Assembly: GCA_900618795.1 (NCBI GenBank)
Contig: UYJD01000003.1
Span: 1,433,627-1,497,626 of the forward strand
From: Cyanodermella asteris
Taxonomy: Eukaryota; Ascomycota; Lecanoromycetes; Ostropales; Stictidaceae
DNA length: 64,000 nt
Direction of reading: 5' to 3'
Shown one piece after another: positions 53,601 to 63,375 of the stretch. The notes below the pieces were generated by a model. That model had not been told where the DNA came from. It saw nothing but the letters and a program-made list of their open reading frames with translations, and did not search any database. Within the stretch, counting starts at the first letter, position 1; every line of letters starts with the position of its first letter. Both the position numbers and the translations under genes were made by a program.

Positions 53601-54709
53601 ACTTTCCGACGTCCTCAGCGGCTCCAGCTGTGAGCAGTCTTCTGACCAGTGTGGCTGCTAATCTGCCAACCAGCTTGAACGCAGTTCCAGCTGTCAGCAG
53701 TCTCCTTACTAGTGTGGCTGCCAATCTGCCAACCTCATCGGCCGTCGCCCTGCCGACTTCAGCGGTGGTTCCGGTCGTGAGCAGTATACTAAACAGTGTC
53801 GCTACCAACTTGCCCACTTCGACAGCTGTGCCGGCCTTGAGCAGTATTTTGACCAGCGTAGCTGCCAATCTACCCATATCCTCGGCAGCCCCAGCCGTGA
53901 GCAGTCTCCTATCCAGCGTGGCCGCCAACCTGCCAACCAGCACAAACGCGATACCAGCCGTCAGCAGTCTTCTCACCAGTGTGGCCGCTGCCCTCCCAAC
54001 TTCGACGGCCGCCGCGGTGATCCCATCAGTCGTCCCGATAGTGACCAGCGCCTTGGCCGCAACAACCGCATTACCAGTTACGGTCTCCTCGCAGCTCCCC
54101 ACCAACGTGCTCCAATCAGTCATTTCCAACATCTTGCAACCCCAAGCATCCACCGCAAGCACCAAACCGGCAGCCGCCGTCTCCTCCGCCGTGGGCCAGC
54201 TCACATCAGCCATCCCCGGGACAGTTCCCAACGCGATCACCGTCAGCGTCTCGGTTTCGGCCGCGGGCATCTCGGCGTCAGTCGCCGCAACGGTCACGGC
54301 TACGTTGCCCGCCAGCGTCCCTCTGACGATTCTCACGCCCGCGATTCCGCAGCCGACGGTCACGTCTTTGGTCACGCTGACGACTCCCGTCGTGGCGACG
54401 CCGAAGCCCAGCGTGACGGTCTACACGACGACCATCCCGGTCTTGCAAACCACAGTCGGGCCCTTCAACATTCCAAAGGTCATTACCGTTGCGCAGGTCA
54501 TCACCGTCACCGCGAACAACAACCTCAAGCGTGATGAGCTTCCACTCCGAGCGGAAGCAACGCCGACGGCCGCGGCCGAGGAGAAGAGAGCGTACCCGAC
54601 TGATGTCTCGAAGGAGCCGGGCTTGCAACCGGATCCGGCCTGGTTCAGTTCGATTATGCACGATTTGGACGACGGGAAACCCAAGACGTATGTTTCCACG
54701 AGGTGGTAA
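47660..54709 (+). CDS. Giant secreted repeat protein (two families of helix-like repeats)
   Basis: One uninterrupted exon, 2,349 residues from the first ATG that yields a signal peptide (MAPAASQLAMIFAAAAAVAP, then ALPNPQVIPISQLPDGQIVG, a start I know from small fungal secreted proteins). After about 280 residues of Thr/Asp-rich spacer come about 45 units of roughly 26-30 residues, core PTDPASLSDLLTSLIGD with TTELPTTL linkers, then about 24 units of 19-25 residues, core VSSLLTSVAANLPTS. The protein is almost devoid of Tyr, His, Gln, Arg, Lys and Cys in the repeats, so it is acidic to neutral and hydrophobic. The C-terminal region (VTSLVTLTTPVV, PSVTVYTTTIPVLQTT) resembles fungal wall-protein sequence, then LKR, EEKR dibasic sites and a 39-residue tail. 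There is no GPI-type hydrophobic C terminus. Likely secreted surface, adhesin-like or surfactant protein; function unknown. Confidence 0.85.
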   Translation: MAPAASQLAMIFAAAAAVAPVRALPNPQVIPISQLPDGQIVGISNLPPPATITSVAPPQSTEDDADTDFVTAFFTSTLALELPQETTSDDPDFITSLITNTLALEPDETETVSDNIDCIDSPITTVVTINDPVQTDPPVVPTASTYDPRPFIASVIQSILSTAGPGDPCTTTLTIGDPEVSTTCITVTIPGIPQITSSIDVSSIVDPLDTDVPTGIFTDPGIVSALVSSILATATDAVPLLTADLPDVTSSLDVFPIVGPLNTDLPTTVSVSDDATTVIDGLTSDLPTTLPTDLTSLSDLATNLIGDITTDLPTILPTDPASLRDVISSLLGELSIFDSFNDLPTTLPTDVTTLSDLATSLIGAPTTDLPTTLPTDPSSLSDLATSLVGDLTTDVPITLPTDATSLSDLLTSLIGDVTTGLPTTLPTNAASLSDAITSLLDATSVVDALTGDLPTSLPTDPASLSDLLTSLIGDVTTDLPTTLPTDAASLSDAITSLLDETSIVDALTADLPTILPTDPASLSDLLTSVVGGLATNILTTLPTDPASLSDLLTLVGDVTTDLPTTLPTDPASLSDLLTSVLGDFTTYIPTAIPTDPASLSDALTSALGETAIVDDLTTGLPTGVATNSMFASLRDRLTSLLGATSIVDDITTDLPTTLPTDPASLSDIITSVIGDLPTSVLPDITTVLPITLPTDPASLSDLLTGIIGDITTELPTSILGNITTELPTTLPTDAASLSNLITGVLGDTPTSVLNELTSDIPTTLPTDPASLSDLLTSIIGDITTDIPQITTALPAILPTDTASLSDLLTSLLGDVATEVPDIASDLPATLPTDPASLSDLITSLIGDVTTELPTTLPTDPASLSDLITSLVGDVTTELTITLPTDPVSLSDLLTSIIGDVTTELPDLTSVLPTTLPTDPASLSDLLTSILGDITTEVPDLTLDLPITLPTDPASLSDLVASLIGDVTTELPTTLPTDLASLSDLVTGLLGDVSTELPVAPLPTDPASLSDLVTSLIGDITTELPTTLPADVASLSGLVTSLIGDVTAELPTVLPTDVASLSDLVTSLIGDITTELPTALPTDVTSLSDLATSLIGNVATELPTALPTDPASLSALITSLIGDITTDLPTTLPTEVALLSGLVTSLIGDLTTELPETIPTDPASLSDLVTSLVEDIATELPTTLPADPASLSDLVTSLIGDITSELPTALPADPASLSDLVSSLIGDIATELPTTLPTDPASLSDLVTSLVGDVTSELPIALPTDPASLSDLVSSLIGDVTSELPIALPTDPASLSDLVSSLIGDITTVLPTALPTDPASLSDLVTSLVGDIITEELPTSLPTDPASLSNLVTNLIGDVTTVLPTTLPTDVASLSDLLTSFIGDPTTEQFPVTLPTDPVSLSDLFTSLLGDVTSELPVPTTLPTDPASLSDLLTSLAGDLPPSALLTDGITTFFEPPGTLPTDPASLSNLVTSVLGDLTTELPSATIPADPASLSDLITSLQGALTIVPTDLTYATILPTNLASLSDLLTSVIGDLPETVLNTLTTALPSTLPTNIASLSDVFTSIIGDIPTVSALSQILTSALPTAVPITALPTAIPTSDFAQSIGNILTSVAGALPTSNALSAPAVSSLLTSLAADVPTASTAVPGLSSLLTSIAGALATSSVIPAPAVSGFLSSLAADLPTATAIPAVSSVLTSVAVALPTTSVIPVPALSSILTSIAANIPTSAVDPALSSALTSIAANLPTTTALPVGAISSILNSIATNLPTSTIAPVIPPVVSSVLSSVVADLPTSLPNAALSSILTSVAANLPTSSAVPAVSSILTSVAANLPTTSVAAVVSSILNSVATNLPRPAIPPVVPPVVSSVLSSIAADLPTSTPVPALSSILTSVAANLPTSSAVPAVSSLLTSVAANLPTSSNAVSAVSSLLTSAAGALPTSTAVALPTATIVPVVSSILNSVATNLPTSTAVPALSSILTSIAANFPTSSAAPAVSSLLTSVAANLPTSLNAVPAVSSLLTSVAANLPTSSAVALPTSAVVPVVSSILNSVATNLPTSTAVPALSSILTSVAANLPISSAAPAVSSLLSSVAANLPTSTNAIPAVSSLLTSVAAALPTSTAAAVIPSVVPIVTSALAATTALPVTVSSQLPTNVLQSVISNILQPQASTASTKPAAAVSSAVGQLTSAIPGTVPNAITVSVSVSAAGISASVAATVTATLPASVPLTILTPAIPQPTVTSLVTLTTPVVATPKPSVTVYTTTIPVLQTTVGPFNIPKVITVAQVITVTANNNLKRDELPLRAEATPTAAAEEKRAYPTDVSKEPGLQPDPAWFSSIMHDLDDGKPKTYVSTRW
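48514..52373 (+). repeat. Coding repeat array A (about 45 units)
   Basis: Units encode variants of LPTDPASLSDLLTSLIGD joined by VTTELPTT-type linkers. Unit DNA has diverged widely at synonymous sites, but some neighbours (near 51420-51560) are almost identical, pointing to recent duplications. Confidence 0.85.
52471..54005 (+). repeat. Coding repeat array B (about 24 units)
   Basis: Units encode variants of VPAVSSLLTSVAANLPTSSA. A higher-order pattern of about four units (SSILNSVATN, SSILTSVAAN, SSLLTSVAAN, SSLLTSVAAN) recurs at least twice near 53500-54000. Confidence 0.85.
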
Positions 54710-55599
54710 GGAGAGGGTGGCAACGAGGGGGTGGCTTTGTGGGGGTTTACTCCTTTCTTTATCTGATCTTTGTTTGAAGTGTGTTTCCGCAATTGAATGA
54801 CGGAACTGACAAGGTGCTCCGGTTTTGGGTTTTGGAGGGAGAGAGACAGAATGGCAGATTTACTGGACTTTCGTTATTTCCTTTCGTACATATTATAGGC
54901 GCCATAATACACTCAATTTTGTTCGATGCGAATAACACTCAGTACTCGTAAGCAGACATGAGAGCAAAGTGGCGTTATTGGTAGGGAGCTAGCTTGGAGG
55001 TTCCGTCGTGTTATCGTCACCAGGCTCGTCACGAGTTCGCTCAGTGACGACTCCGGAGCGGTCTATTGCCGACAATAATTTAAGAGGCATATTTGCGCTG
55101 CATTCGGACTCAGATTCTGGGCTTGTCTGACATTTGAAACACCCAAAGGCTGTATTCATGGACTAGTAAACGCGTAGTGCTACATACATTACATCGAAGG
55201 GGCACATTCAAAATCGCATGAGGTTTCGTGTTCTTCTTCATACGAGCGAACCGAAACAGCAGCCGCAACAGGGATCGAAGGAAGACGAGCAACGATGGCA
55301 GCAGAGGAGGGTGTTTCATTGCCTGGGCCAGACCACGGCGAAATGATCGCCATCCCACGGTGAAAGGTATGGTGTCACCGGCGAACTGCGCTGCGGCTCC
55401 GGCGTCACGCCGCGCCTCCGAGTGCCGGGATCCGATCCCGCCGTCCCAGAACGAGCGCGCGTCGTCGTACCGTGTTCCGACTCCGTTTTCCTCAGCAGCG
55501 ACCTCGGGCCTCGGGCCTCGTCGACGGAGGCTGCCCCGTCGAAGCTCCGGCCCGGCGACCATCTCTTTGCTGCTCCGCCCTTTTATCCCTCGGACCACC
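54710..55599. other. Convergent intergenic region
   Basis: 890 bp between the stops of the repeat protein and the rhodopsin-like gene. The GC-rich right half gives open frames on both strands that continue from the rhodopsin-like gene; none looks real. Confidence 0.45.
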
Positions 55600-56830
55600 C
55601 TAGAAGCCCATGACGTCCGCGATCCTCTCCTCCTGCGTGATGATAACCTCCGTCGTGACCATGATCGCGCCGCTGGGGAACGGCGTCCTCCCCTGCTCCA
55701 GCTCGTAATCCTCCGTCTTGTTGTTGGAGCCTTTCCTCTGGCCCTTGGAGCTCGCCGTGGCGATCTGGTGGTGGCTGTCGGTCAGCTTTGTGAACTCGCC
55801 GTACAACGGGTGCGAGCCGGCGCCGTTGTCGTTTGGCGACGGGCCCCGGCCGCCGGGCGACAGCGGATGCCTGATGGCCGCCAGTTTCTGCTCCAGCAGA
55901 TCCTGGAGGGACTGCGGGATCATGGCGGCGAAGAGGTGGTGCATGGCTGGCAGGCAGGCGGCGATAAGGTAGATGCCCGGTTCGACCACCGGCCAGGCGA
56001 TGAGCACGTTGGTGAGCTGTGGGGCGATCATTTCGGACGTGTGCGTTTCGTAGACGTATAAGCGGATGCACGAGGCGACGAGGGCGATGGTGCCGATGCA
56101 GAAGACGAGGGTGAGGCCCCATTTGCGCACGCGGCTGGCTTTGAGGGACCAGACGGTGGGGATGGGGAGGAGGATGATGACGACGTCCAGGATGATGTTG
56201 GGGATGGTGAAGGAGCGGTAGAAGGAGTTGATTTCGATGCATTGGCCGGTGATGGTGCGGTTCCAGAAGTATTCGACGGGCGTGCATTGGAAGACGGCGG
56301 CGAGGGCGTAGGCGATCCATTGCGCGGCGATGAGGCCGGTGACGACCCATGTGCCGATGCGGACGCCCCGATCGGAAAAGATTCGAAGATACAAGGCCAG
56401 AATCGAAAAGCGAGTGAGTGCGTACCCGGGCAGGATGAGTTGGATGATGGCGAAGATGGATTTCAAGATAAGTTCTAACTCGACAGGGTCGAGGATCCAG
56501 GTGTCTGTGTTGTTCATAGCAGTCTCCACATGGGCCATGTCTATACAAACGATTAGCACGTCGACACCCAAAAGGCGCAACGGCGATCTTACAAAGGCCT
56601 ATTGCACAAGCACCGATGTTGCAGGCATATGCCGGCAGCACCCAGAGATCATCCCACCAAAACGGTAATCTTCGGACCAAGAATCGTGAAGTCAATCTGC
56701 CGGCGACAAACAAGGTGTTGAGAACGATAAAGGCGTAGCAACAATTTCTGAGAGGAGCGAGCGCCCGCTCCGCCGTCATGTCGGAGAGCGGCTTCTTCAG
56801 AAATTCCATTTCTGCTTCGCTCATGGCCAT
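55600..56830 (-). CDS. Fungal rhodopsin-like integral membrane protein (PTH11/SAT-type)
   Basis: Model: complement(join(55600..56540, 56593..56830)), 392 residues; the 52 nt intron (gtaaga, GTGCTAATC branch) joins AIGL-Y-MAHVETAMNN. The family (often annotated as rhodopsin domain, related to the PTH11-like receptors and to satratoxin-cluster membrane proteins) is large in filamentous ascomycetes, and its ligands are mostly unknown. Seven helices can be traced, with RLPFWWDDLWVLPAYACN (the WWDD motif), LPGYALTRFSILALYLRIF, GLIAAQWIAYALAAVFQCTPVEYFW..TGQCI, NIILDVVIILLPIPTVWSL and LTNVLIAWPVVEPGIYLIAACLP, all characteristic. A cytoplasmic tail of about 100 residues ends EERIADVMGF. An ATG at 56998 in the same frame would add 56 low-complexity residues; I prefer 56830 because family members begin shortly before the first helix. 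Confidence 0.9.
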
Positions 56831-59800
56831 CTTGGCGAGCTGGTTGCGTCTATCGATGCGACCAGCGCGGTTATTCGACAGACTTGACGGCGAGATGTGA
56901 AGTGAAGACGGTGCCACAAGAGTGGAGAGTAGCGAAGACGAACATAGGTAATGAATAGAGGGTGCGAGCGCAGGGTGTGATAAACTAGTGCAAGCCATTT
57001 ACTTGCGATCGACAGTAAGATGGGTCAACAGCCACCACGCAGTCAGTCAGACAGCGTCGAGCTGCAGGAACGCAGGGTGGTATCGCCCTGGGTCGAGGTA
57101 TCGGGACGCGGATGGTGTGCCAGAAGTCAAAAACCGGTGCGAATCGCAGGGCAGCCGCGATACAAAGGAAAATGGGGCGCCATCGACGAATGACACGACA
57201 AGATTAGAAGTTGATCACTCGCTCAGGCGCACGTGGAAGTAGTCGAAGCGCAGGGGCAAGAGTGTGCATCGCAGCATCAGCGCCGTGGTACAAATGGTGT
57301 AGGTTGGTCGACTCCAGCATTATCGCAAAGTCTCTCAACTCTTTTTGGGTTCGCGCACCCTGACCAGCCCGCAACTTGCTTTTCGAGGCGTTTCTGCAAA
57401 GGTTCAGGCAAGCACTTGTGTCCCAAACCCCTGGAGGCCTGATCTCAGATGCGGAACAAAGTCGCTGGCATACGGCGTAGCATGTCATCGCGAGCCCCGA
57501 CGGAGCTGTGGAGGCACACTGCTACTGTAGACTAATCACCATGACTAGCGTTGATCACCAGGTGTCATGAATGGACCCCCGAACGGCACGTATTTGGGCA
57601 TGTAAGCAACCCATCAGCGGACAGCCGCTCCATGTCTGCTGTGCCAGATTCGTGCTTTTCCAAGTATTCTGGCGCCGTCGTTGCAGCAGGTTCCAGAGCA
57701 GGTTCAAAGAACTCTTGACGTTGAGCAACGCCAGCAGTAAAGTGGCGGCAGGAAGGCTGCACGGATCGTATTTCGTCCTCGGAGCGCGGCAGGCTGAACG
57801 CCGTGTGTGCCTGGGAAGGGAGCTAAACGTTGTTGATTTCGAATCTCAAGCTAAGACGGTGGCGTGAGATACCAAATCCGTTAAAATGTTGTGAAGACGC
57901 AAAGTTCCGTCTCGAGAGCAATCACTTCTGACCCCTGCGAGACGAGCAACAACTAGCAAGTGACAAGACGTGGCGAACGTGCAGCTAGACCTGCATAGGC
58001 ATACATCTGCCGCGCCGACGTACATAGATGCCTTGAATGAAGATTACCAGGAATCAAGACCGCTGGTATCGCATTGCATCACAGCATGCAGAAATGCTGA
58101 GGCGATACGTCTTACTGCACGCGACGCGGGGAGCCAGAGCTGAGAGCGCAAAACTTGCCTGGGGACATTATTCGCGTTTGAATAGATTTGACAGGCTCCT
58201 GGTTCTGGCCCTCTGGAAAGGCACCCGGGATTGGTCGACGGGCGACCAAGGAGACAGTGGCGCTTCCTAGACGGTGGTAGCCGACTGCGAAAGACGACAA
58301 AAGGAACAAGGCTGCCGAGGAACAGTCCAACGGATCCATCGACGGTTCGTCTGACCAGAGCGAGCAGGGCAATGATCGCCCATCCACAGTTGTACTCTTG
58401 CAGGGCCCCGCCGCACCGACTAACCAAATCAGCTTCGAGAAAAGCGCGTTGGTCAGCTCCAAATTAGGGGTTGTCGCAGGCTCCTCTGACCACCCGCGAG
58501 GACATACGAGTTCTCAGCTGGGGATGCTGACGAAGCAGCTCACGGTTCACACGGGAACCATACGCTGGCTGCGCTGAGACACGGTCCCGACTGATGTCGT
58601 AGCTATTCATATATTGGCCGTGTCCCACTTTTCATCAGCCCGTGGCCTGGGGCGATGCCGTCAGGGTCGTCAGCCAAATGAAGCCAGTAGAAGCACTGAG
58701 GCAGCCGTTTGAGGAGTCGACAACGAGCCGGATCCTGGCCGTTCCTGGAAGACCGGGGATCCATGCAGAGAGGCGCAGTGAAGAAAGCCAAAGACTCGAC
58801 TCGAACCAACACCAAACCCTCGACGACAGAGACTCGCGAGTATGTACAGCACAGTATGTATAACTTCTTCGGATGCCACGGATGCCCCGCACAACAAACA
58901 TCTGCACATGAACATTGCATATGCAACAAAGACAGCGAAAGTGACAAGAGCCGAACTTTCCAGTTGGCGAAGACCGGATCTTGCGAGGGGAAGGCAATTC
59001 CAACCGCGATCTAAGACCCACAGATGCGTACTAAAATGCACCACCCACTACTTCCATATCGTACTTGCAGCTGACATGATCCCCCTGAATGTGAATTCGG
59101 AGCAGCGCCCTGTGCCTGCATGAAGCTCGCACCCAACTTGGTGTAGCGTTGGCGCTTCGACTGACGCTTTTTTCCCTCACAGCTGGTGGTGGTGGTTGTG
59201 GGAAGTTGGTGTCCTCGCGGGTGTGCTGTGAAGCCGTCTCCGATGCATCTCTGCCCATCGCACAGACTCTTGCGCATCTTTACGGCGGAATAGGTCACTT
59301 GCATGCCCGAGAGAGCTGGGAACTTGTAGCCCACTGGCAGTTCTCTTGCCTGAGTGGAGTTGGTATCTGTGCTTTGATGATCAGGGCTGTGCTGATGACC
59401 ACCTCCTCAGCGACCTCTTCAGCGACCATTTCAGCGACCTTCAAGTGACCGATGTAGTGGCCGCCTACCATATTGAGACTGCATCCGATGCATGTACCAT
59501 TATCGATGCTACAAAAGCGTTGGGCGTGCAGACATGGGCGCGTAGATGACTGTGGTGCCGTAATCAATTGCTCCGATCAAGGAAGAAGATGACCAAGTTA
59601 CTGCTCCTCATTCGACGAGGATGCATCTTCGAGCGCTGAGTGGGTCTGAACATCTTACGTGCTCAGAATAGATTGACCTGCGGTGCCGTATCACTACATC
59701 AAGGCTGAGATAACAAAGCGCTTGGTTTCCATGGCATACGTGACTTGCTGCAATTCGTGGACGGGTCTTCTGGCAACAGTGCGCGTAATGATGCAGCTCG

Positions 59801-60823
59801 CGACTTGGCTGAACATGGACCGGCTCTCTGGGCTGAGAACTGTGTCAGGGCTACCGAGTAAAACGCTGAGCAGAAGGCTGAGCAAGGTAGTTCAGGAACT
59901 TGGTCAAAAGCGCCAACAGAGCTTCAGCTGAGACCGAGCACGGTGCCCAAATAGGCGTTAGCGCAAAGGTTTCAGTAATCACTTTAAGGCACCTCATTGA
60001 GCTGGACTCAGATGGCACTCGACACATTGCTCAGCTGTGTAGGTGATATGGTATGCGTCCGTGGACTCAGTAAACGTCTTTGCAAAGTCACCACCAAGAC
60101 GTGCACCCAGCTTCCACTCAGCGCGTTACTCAGTTCAGCCTTCAGCCCGGCCACCGGTGGAACTGTTCGCTGTGTTCTCTGTTAGGACACTGCTCGACTG
60201 GTCTGTCATGCGAGACCATTGAACATGCATCTGTCCCACCACCGTGCTCACAATGACCGTTGAAGTGGCGGAAACATGCCTCGCGCCAGGTGGAGAAAAC
60301 GACGCAAAACGCACGAGAAGCGATATGTGATGGGAAGGAAGAGACAAAGCCACTGCTATATCACTCGTAGAACTATACGGACGTAACCAGCCTCCATGCA
60401 CGCAATCGAACGATCTTGACTGCATGTTCCACCGCTCTACCGTCGACGTGGATTTGGCACCAATCGTTTCTGGCTGATTGCCACGCATGTCTCAGAACCT
60501 GCGTCTGATAGAAGCATTCTGGAGCTAACCTACGTACTTTAAGCAAGCTGAGCCGCTGTGAGCTGAAACAAAAAACGCAAAAACCCAAAGCCGACCGGGA
60601 TCCATGTTCCTCAAAGATATTTGCTCAACCGTTTCTCCACGAGAAAAGTGGAGACCTCTCGCACACGCATTCATTTCATAGACAAAACCAGACGAATCCA
60701 TTTCGCTGCAGACATTAACGCATGTACTCGCTCAGTAATCCTTCATCCGAATCGACCGTCACGCCAACGGCATTTACTTTCCGTGAATTCCGCCGTGAAT
60801 GACTCGTAAATATGTAGAATGTC
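56831..60823. other. Gene-poor region, 4.0 kb
   Basis: The promoter of the rhodopsin-like gene lies on the left and the 3' region of the Nop15-like gene on the right. ORFs are 60-130 codons, overlapping on both strands. A three-copy 12-bp repeat occurs at 59404-59440. I see no mobile-element features. Confidence 0.4.
59404..59440. repeat. 12-bp direct repeat, three imperfect copies
   Basis: Units of the form tcagcgacc plus three variable bases, in frame with short ORFs on both strands but with no supporting gene. Confidence 0.7.
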
Positions 60824-63375
60824 TCACTTGGATGCGGCTTTGGACTTGCGGCCACCTTTCTTCGTGGGCTTCTCTGCTACCTCCTTGGTCTCCTCGATGA
60901 CCTCGGCGGCCTCCTTTGCAGCCTTCTTGCCAGCAGTCTTCGCCTTCTTCTGAACCTTCTCTGCCACGGCCTCGGCCCCAGCTTCGGGCTCTGCCTCAGC
61001 GGCCTTACGCTTCGGTGCACGCTTCTTCTTCTCGACGACCTTCTCTGTAATGGTGACTTGACCCTCCCCATTCTCGGCAACGACGATGCTCTGCTCAATC
61101 TCCTGCAGCTCCTTTGGTGGATCCTGCTTGGGAACAGTGCTAATGTCCTTCAGCGTAGAGTCCGGCATCTCGTAGCCAAGGGCCTTCATCTGCTCGGCCT
61201 TCGTCGCACGCTTCGTCTTCTCCGCTTCAATCTTCTTCTCCCATGCAGAGCGAGACTTGGGGAGCTCCAGCTTGCGGCCTTCGATCTTGGCCCAGGGGAC
61301 GCGCTTGAAACGACGGTTTGCACCAAGCCAGAGCTTCTCGTGTATCTGTTCCTTGCGGAGGAGGCTGCACTTGAGGATGTGACCGAACATGAGGTAGTTG
61401 TTCATGGTCTGTGCGACAATCTCGGCGACCTGTTGAGACTTGAACTCGATGAACGCGTAGTGCTTGCTGTTGCCGGTCCTCCTGGAGCGAGACAAGCGAA
61501 CTTTGTTGACATCGCCGAATTGTGAAAAGTAGGAGCGCATCTCGTGCTCGTGGAAACCGTGCGGGATGTGGCCGACGTAGATCACGCCAGTCTCATCGTC
61601 CTTTTTGGCCTTGTTTAGTTGCGCTTTCAGGCCCTTGCCGATCTTGTGCTTGGGCACCTCTTGCCCCTTGTAGCCGTCATCTCCTGATTCCTCGTCATCT
61701 TCGTTGTCGAAGCCAGTGATCATGTTGCCAATCTCCGCGTCCTCATCCTCGCTCTCAAACTCTTCGTCGTCGTCGGGGTTGACAGCTGCTTCGGGTGCAA
61801 TCTCATCAAGAACGTTGCTTGCGTTGGCTCCTATGGAAGCAATTGCCTCTGCGATGCGATCGGCTGCGTCAGACGCTCTGCCCTTGACCTTCTTGGCCAT
61901 CTTTGAAATATCGTCGCTGGTGGGGAGCTTTGAGGCTACTGCTTCGGCTGCATCTTCGACAACATCGTCTGCGGTGTCGAGCAAAGATTTGGCCTGCTTG
62001 CCGGCTTTCTTGCCCTTTGACGGAGCAACCTCCTGGACAGCTTCGACAACCTCTTTTGCCTTACCGCGGCCTTTTTTGGTGGTTGTCTTTGCTGTCTTGG
62101 TGACAGCCTCTGCAGCATCTTCAGCAACTTCGGTAGCCTTGGCATTGCCCTTCTTCACGCCCTTCTTGGCCTTCTCGACAGTTTCCTCTGTTGGAGCAGC
62201 ATCCTCGACGGCGTCGACAGCATCCTCAGCGGTCTTCTTGGCTTTGCGACCGCCCTTCTTGGCCGTGGACTTGACTTCTTCGACCACCTCGGAAACTCCT
62301 TCGGCGGCGTCGTCGACCGCATTCTTGGCCTTGCGACCACTCTTCTTCGCCGCAGTCTTGACCTCTTCAATCACATCGGTAGCCTCAGCAGCAGTGTCGT
62401 CTACAGTCTGCTTAGCTTTGCGGCCGCCTTTCTTTGCTGTAGACTTGGCTGTTTCCACGGCTTCAGGAGCGGTTTCGGCAGCCTCATCGGCGGCTTTCTT
62501 GGCTTGTCGCCCGCCTTTCTTCGCCGTAGCTTTAGCAGCATCTGTGGCCTCAGCAGTAGTCTCAGCAATCTCAGTTGCAGCACTCTTGCCCTTGGCCTTG
62601 ATTTTCTTGCCAGCACTCTTTACGTCAGCGGTAGAAGGCGCGGCATCTTCGGCCTGTGCAAGTAGACCATCAATGCCACCAACGGGCTCTTCTCTCAATG
62701 CTTCGTCAATCGCCTTCAATCCTTTCTTGGCAACCTCAAGCCCGCCAGCGGCAAGCTCGCCAGCCTGCTCAATGAGGGATTTCCTTTGTTTCTTAGCTTT
62801 GGGTTTGTCGGAAGACGCGTCCTTTGACGGTCCTTCAGCTTCATCACCAACAGACTTGCGCTTCTTGGGCTTGCTGACCGGCTCTGCCTTTGCGTCGTCC
62901 TTCTCAGCGGCAGCATCCTTGCTCTTGCGAGACTTCTTGGGTTCAGCTGTTGAAGGCGTATTGGTAGCTTCGGTTTCAGGCTCTGCCGCTTTGCGCTTCT
63001 TGACGATAGTGTCCGGCTTCACTTCAATGCGATCACCCTTGGTAGTCTTTGCAGTCTTGATGGGGTGGTTGTCAATCTTGCTGGGCTTGGTCTCCTTGGA
63101 GATAGCGTTTGCCTTGATTTCGACCTCTTGTCCATCATCGTCGAAAAAGTCGGTAGCTGTAGCGCGACGCGACATACGACCAGAGCTCCTTTTGCCTTCA
63201 GCAGCATCGCTGGTGGTGGCCTTGGACTTGGAGGCGGCGGCCTTCTTGGGCGTGGCGTCGGCTGCGGAGAAAAACAATCAGCTCAGCTCGAATTGATAAC
63301 GCGAGCGCATGGCGCGCAGACTGGAAGAAGCTTGTACATACCTTTCGCCGGCTTGGTCTTTGTCTTGGGAGGCAT
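60824..63375 (-). CDS. Nucleolar RRM protein, Nop15/NIFK-like, with long charge-patterned repeat region
   Basis: Model: complement(join(60824..63261, 63342..63375)), 823 residues; the small first exon MPPKTKTKPAK joins to ADATPKKAAASK over an 80 nt intron (gtatgt ... ccgcag). The conserved part is an RRM at about 565-645: TGVIYVGHIPHGFHEHEMR (RNP2 IYVGHIP), SYFSQFGDVNKVRLSRSRRT, KHYAFIEFKS (RNP1) and NNYLMFGHILKCSLL, then LWLGANRRFKRVPWAKIEG. This matches Nop15 in yeast and human NIFK, needed for 60S ribosome assembly in the nucleolus. Yeast Nop15 is about 220 residues; here roughly 550 residues precede the RRM. Residues about 240-450 are seven or so units in which a basic TAKKGGRKAK block alternates with an acidic, Ala-rich DDAAE..VVEEV block, histone-H1-like in look. 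An acidic stretch (NPDDDEEFESEDEDAEIG) comes just before the RRM, and the C-terminal tail is basic and acidic by turns. Confidence 0.86.

Noticed and set aside
48127-54375. Near-continuous antisense open frame of about 6.2 kb (four minus-strand ORFs in one frame) under the giant repeat gene
   Set aside because: In that antisense phase a stop needs a sense codon beginning TA or CA (Tyr, His, Gln), which the repeats almost never use. The openness follows from sense composition; the antisense start codons and products show no signal peptide or domain.
55583-56998. 471-codon minus-strand ORF overlapping the rhodopsin-like gene
   Set aside because: Its first part is the real exon 1 of the rhodopsin-like gene, but it then reads through the intron in a wrong, His/Arg/Pro-rich frame.
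61704-63296. 530-codon plus-strand ORF opposite the Nop15-like gene
   Set aside because: Low-complexity Ala/Ser mirror of the Lys/Ala/Glu-rich sense repeats; the sense strand has the RRM and correct splice sites.
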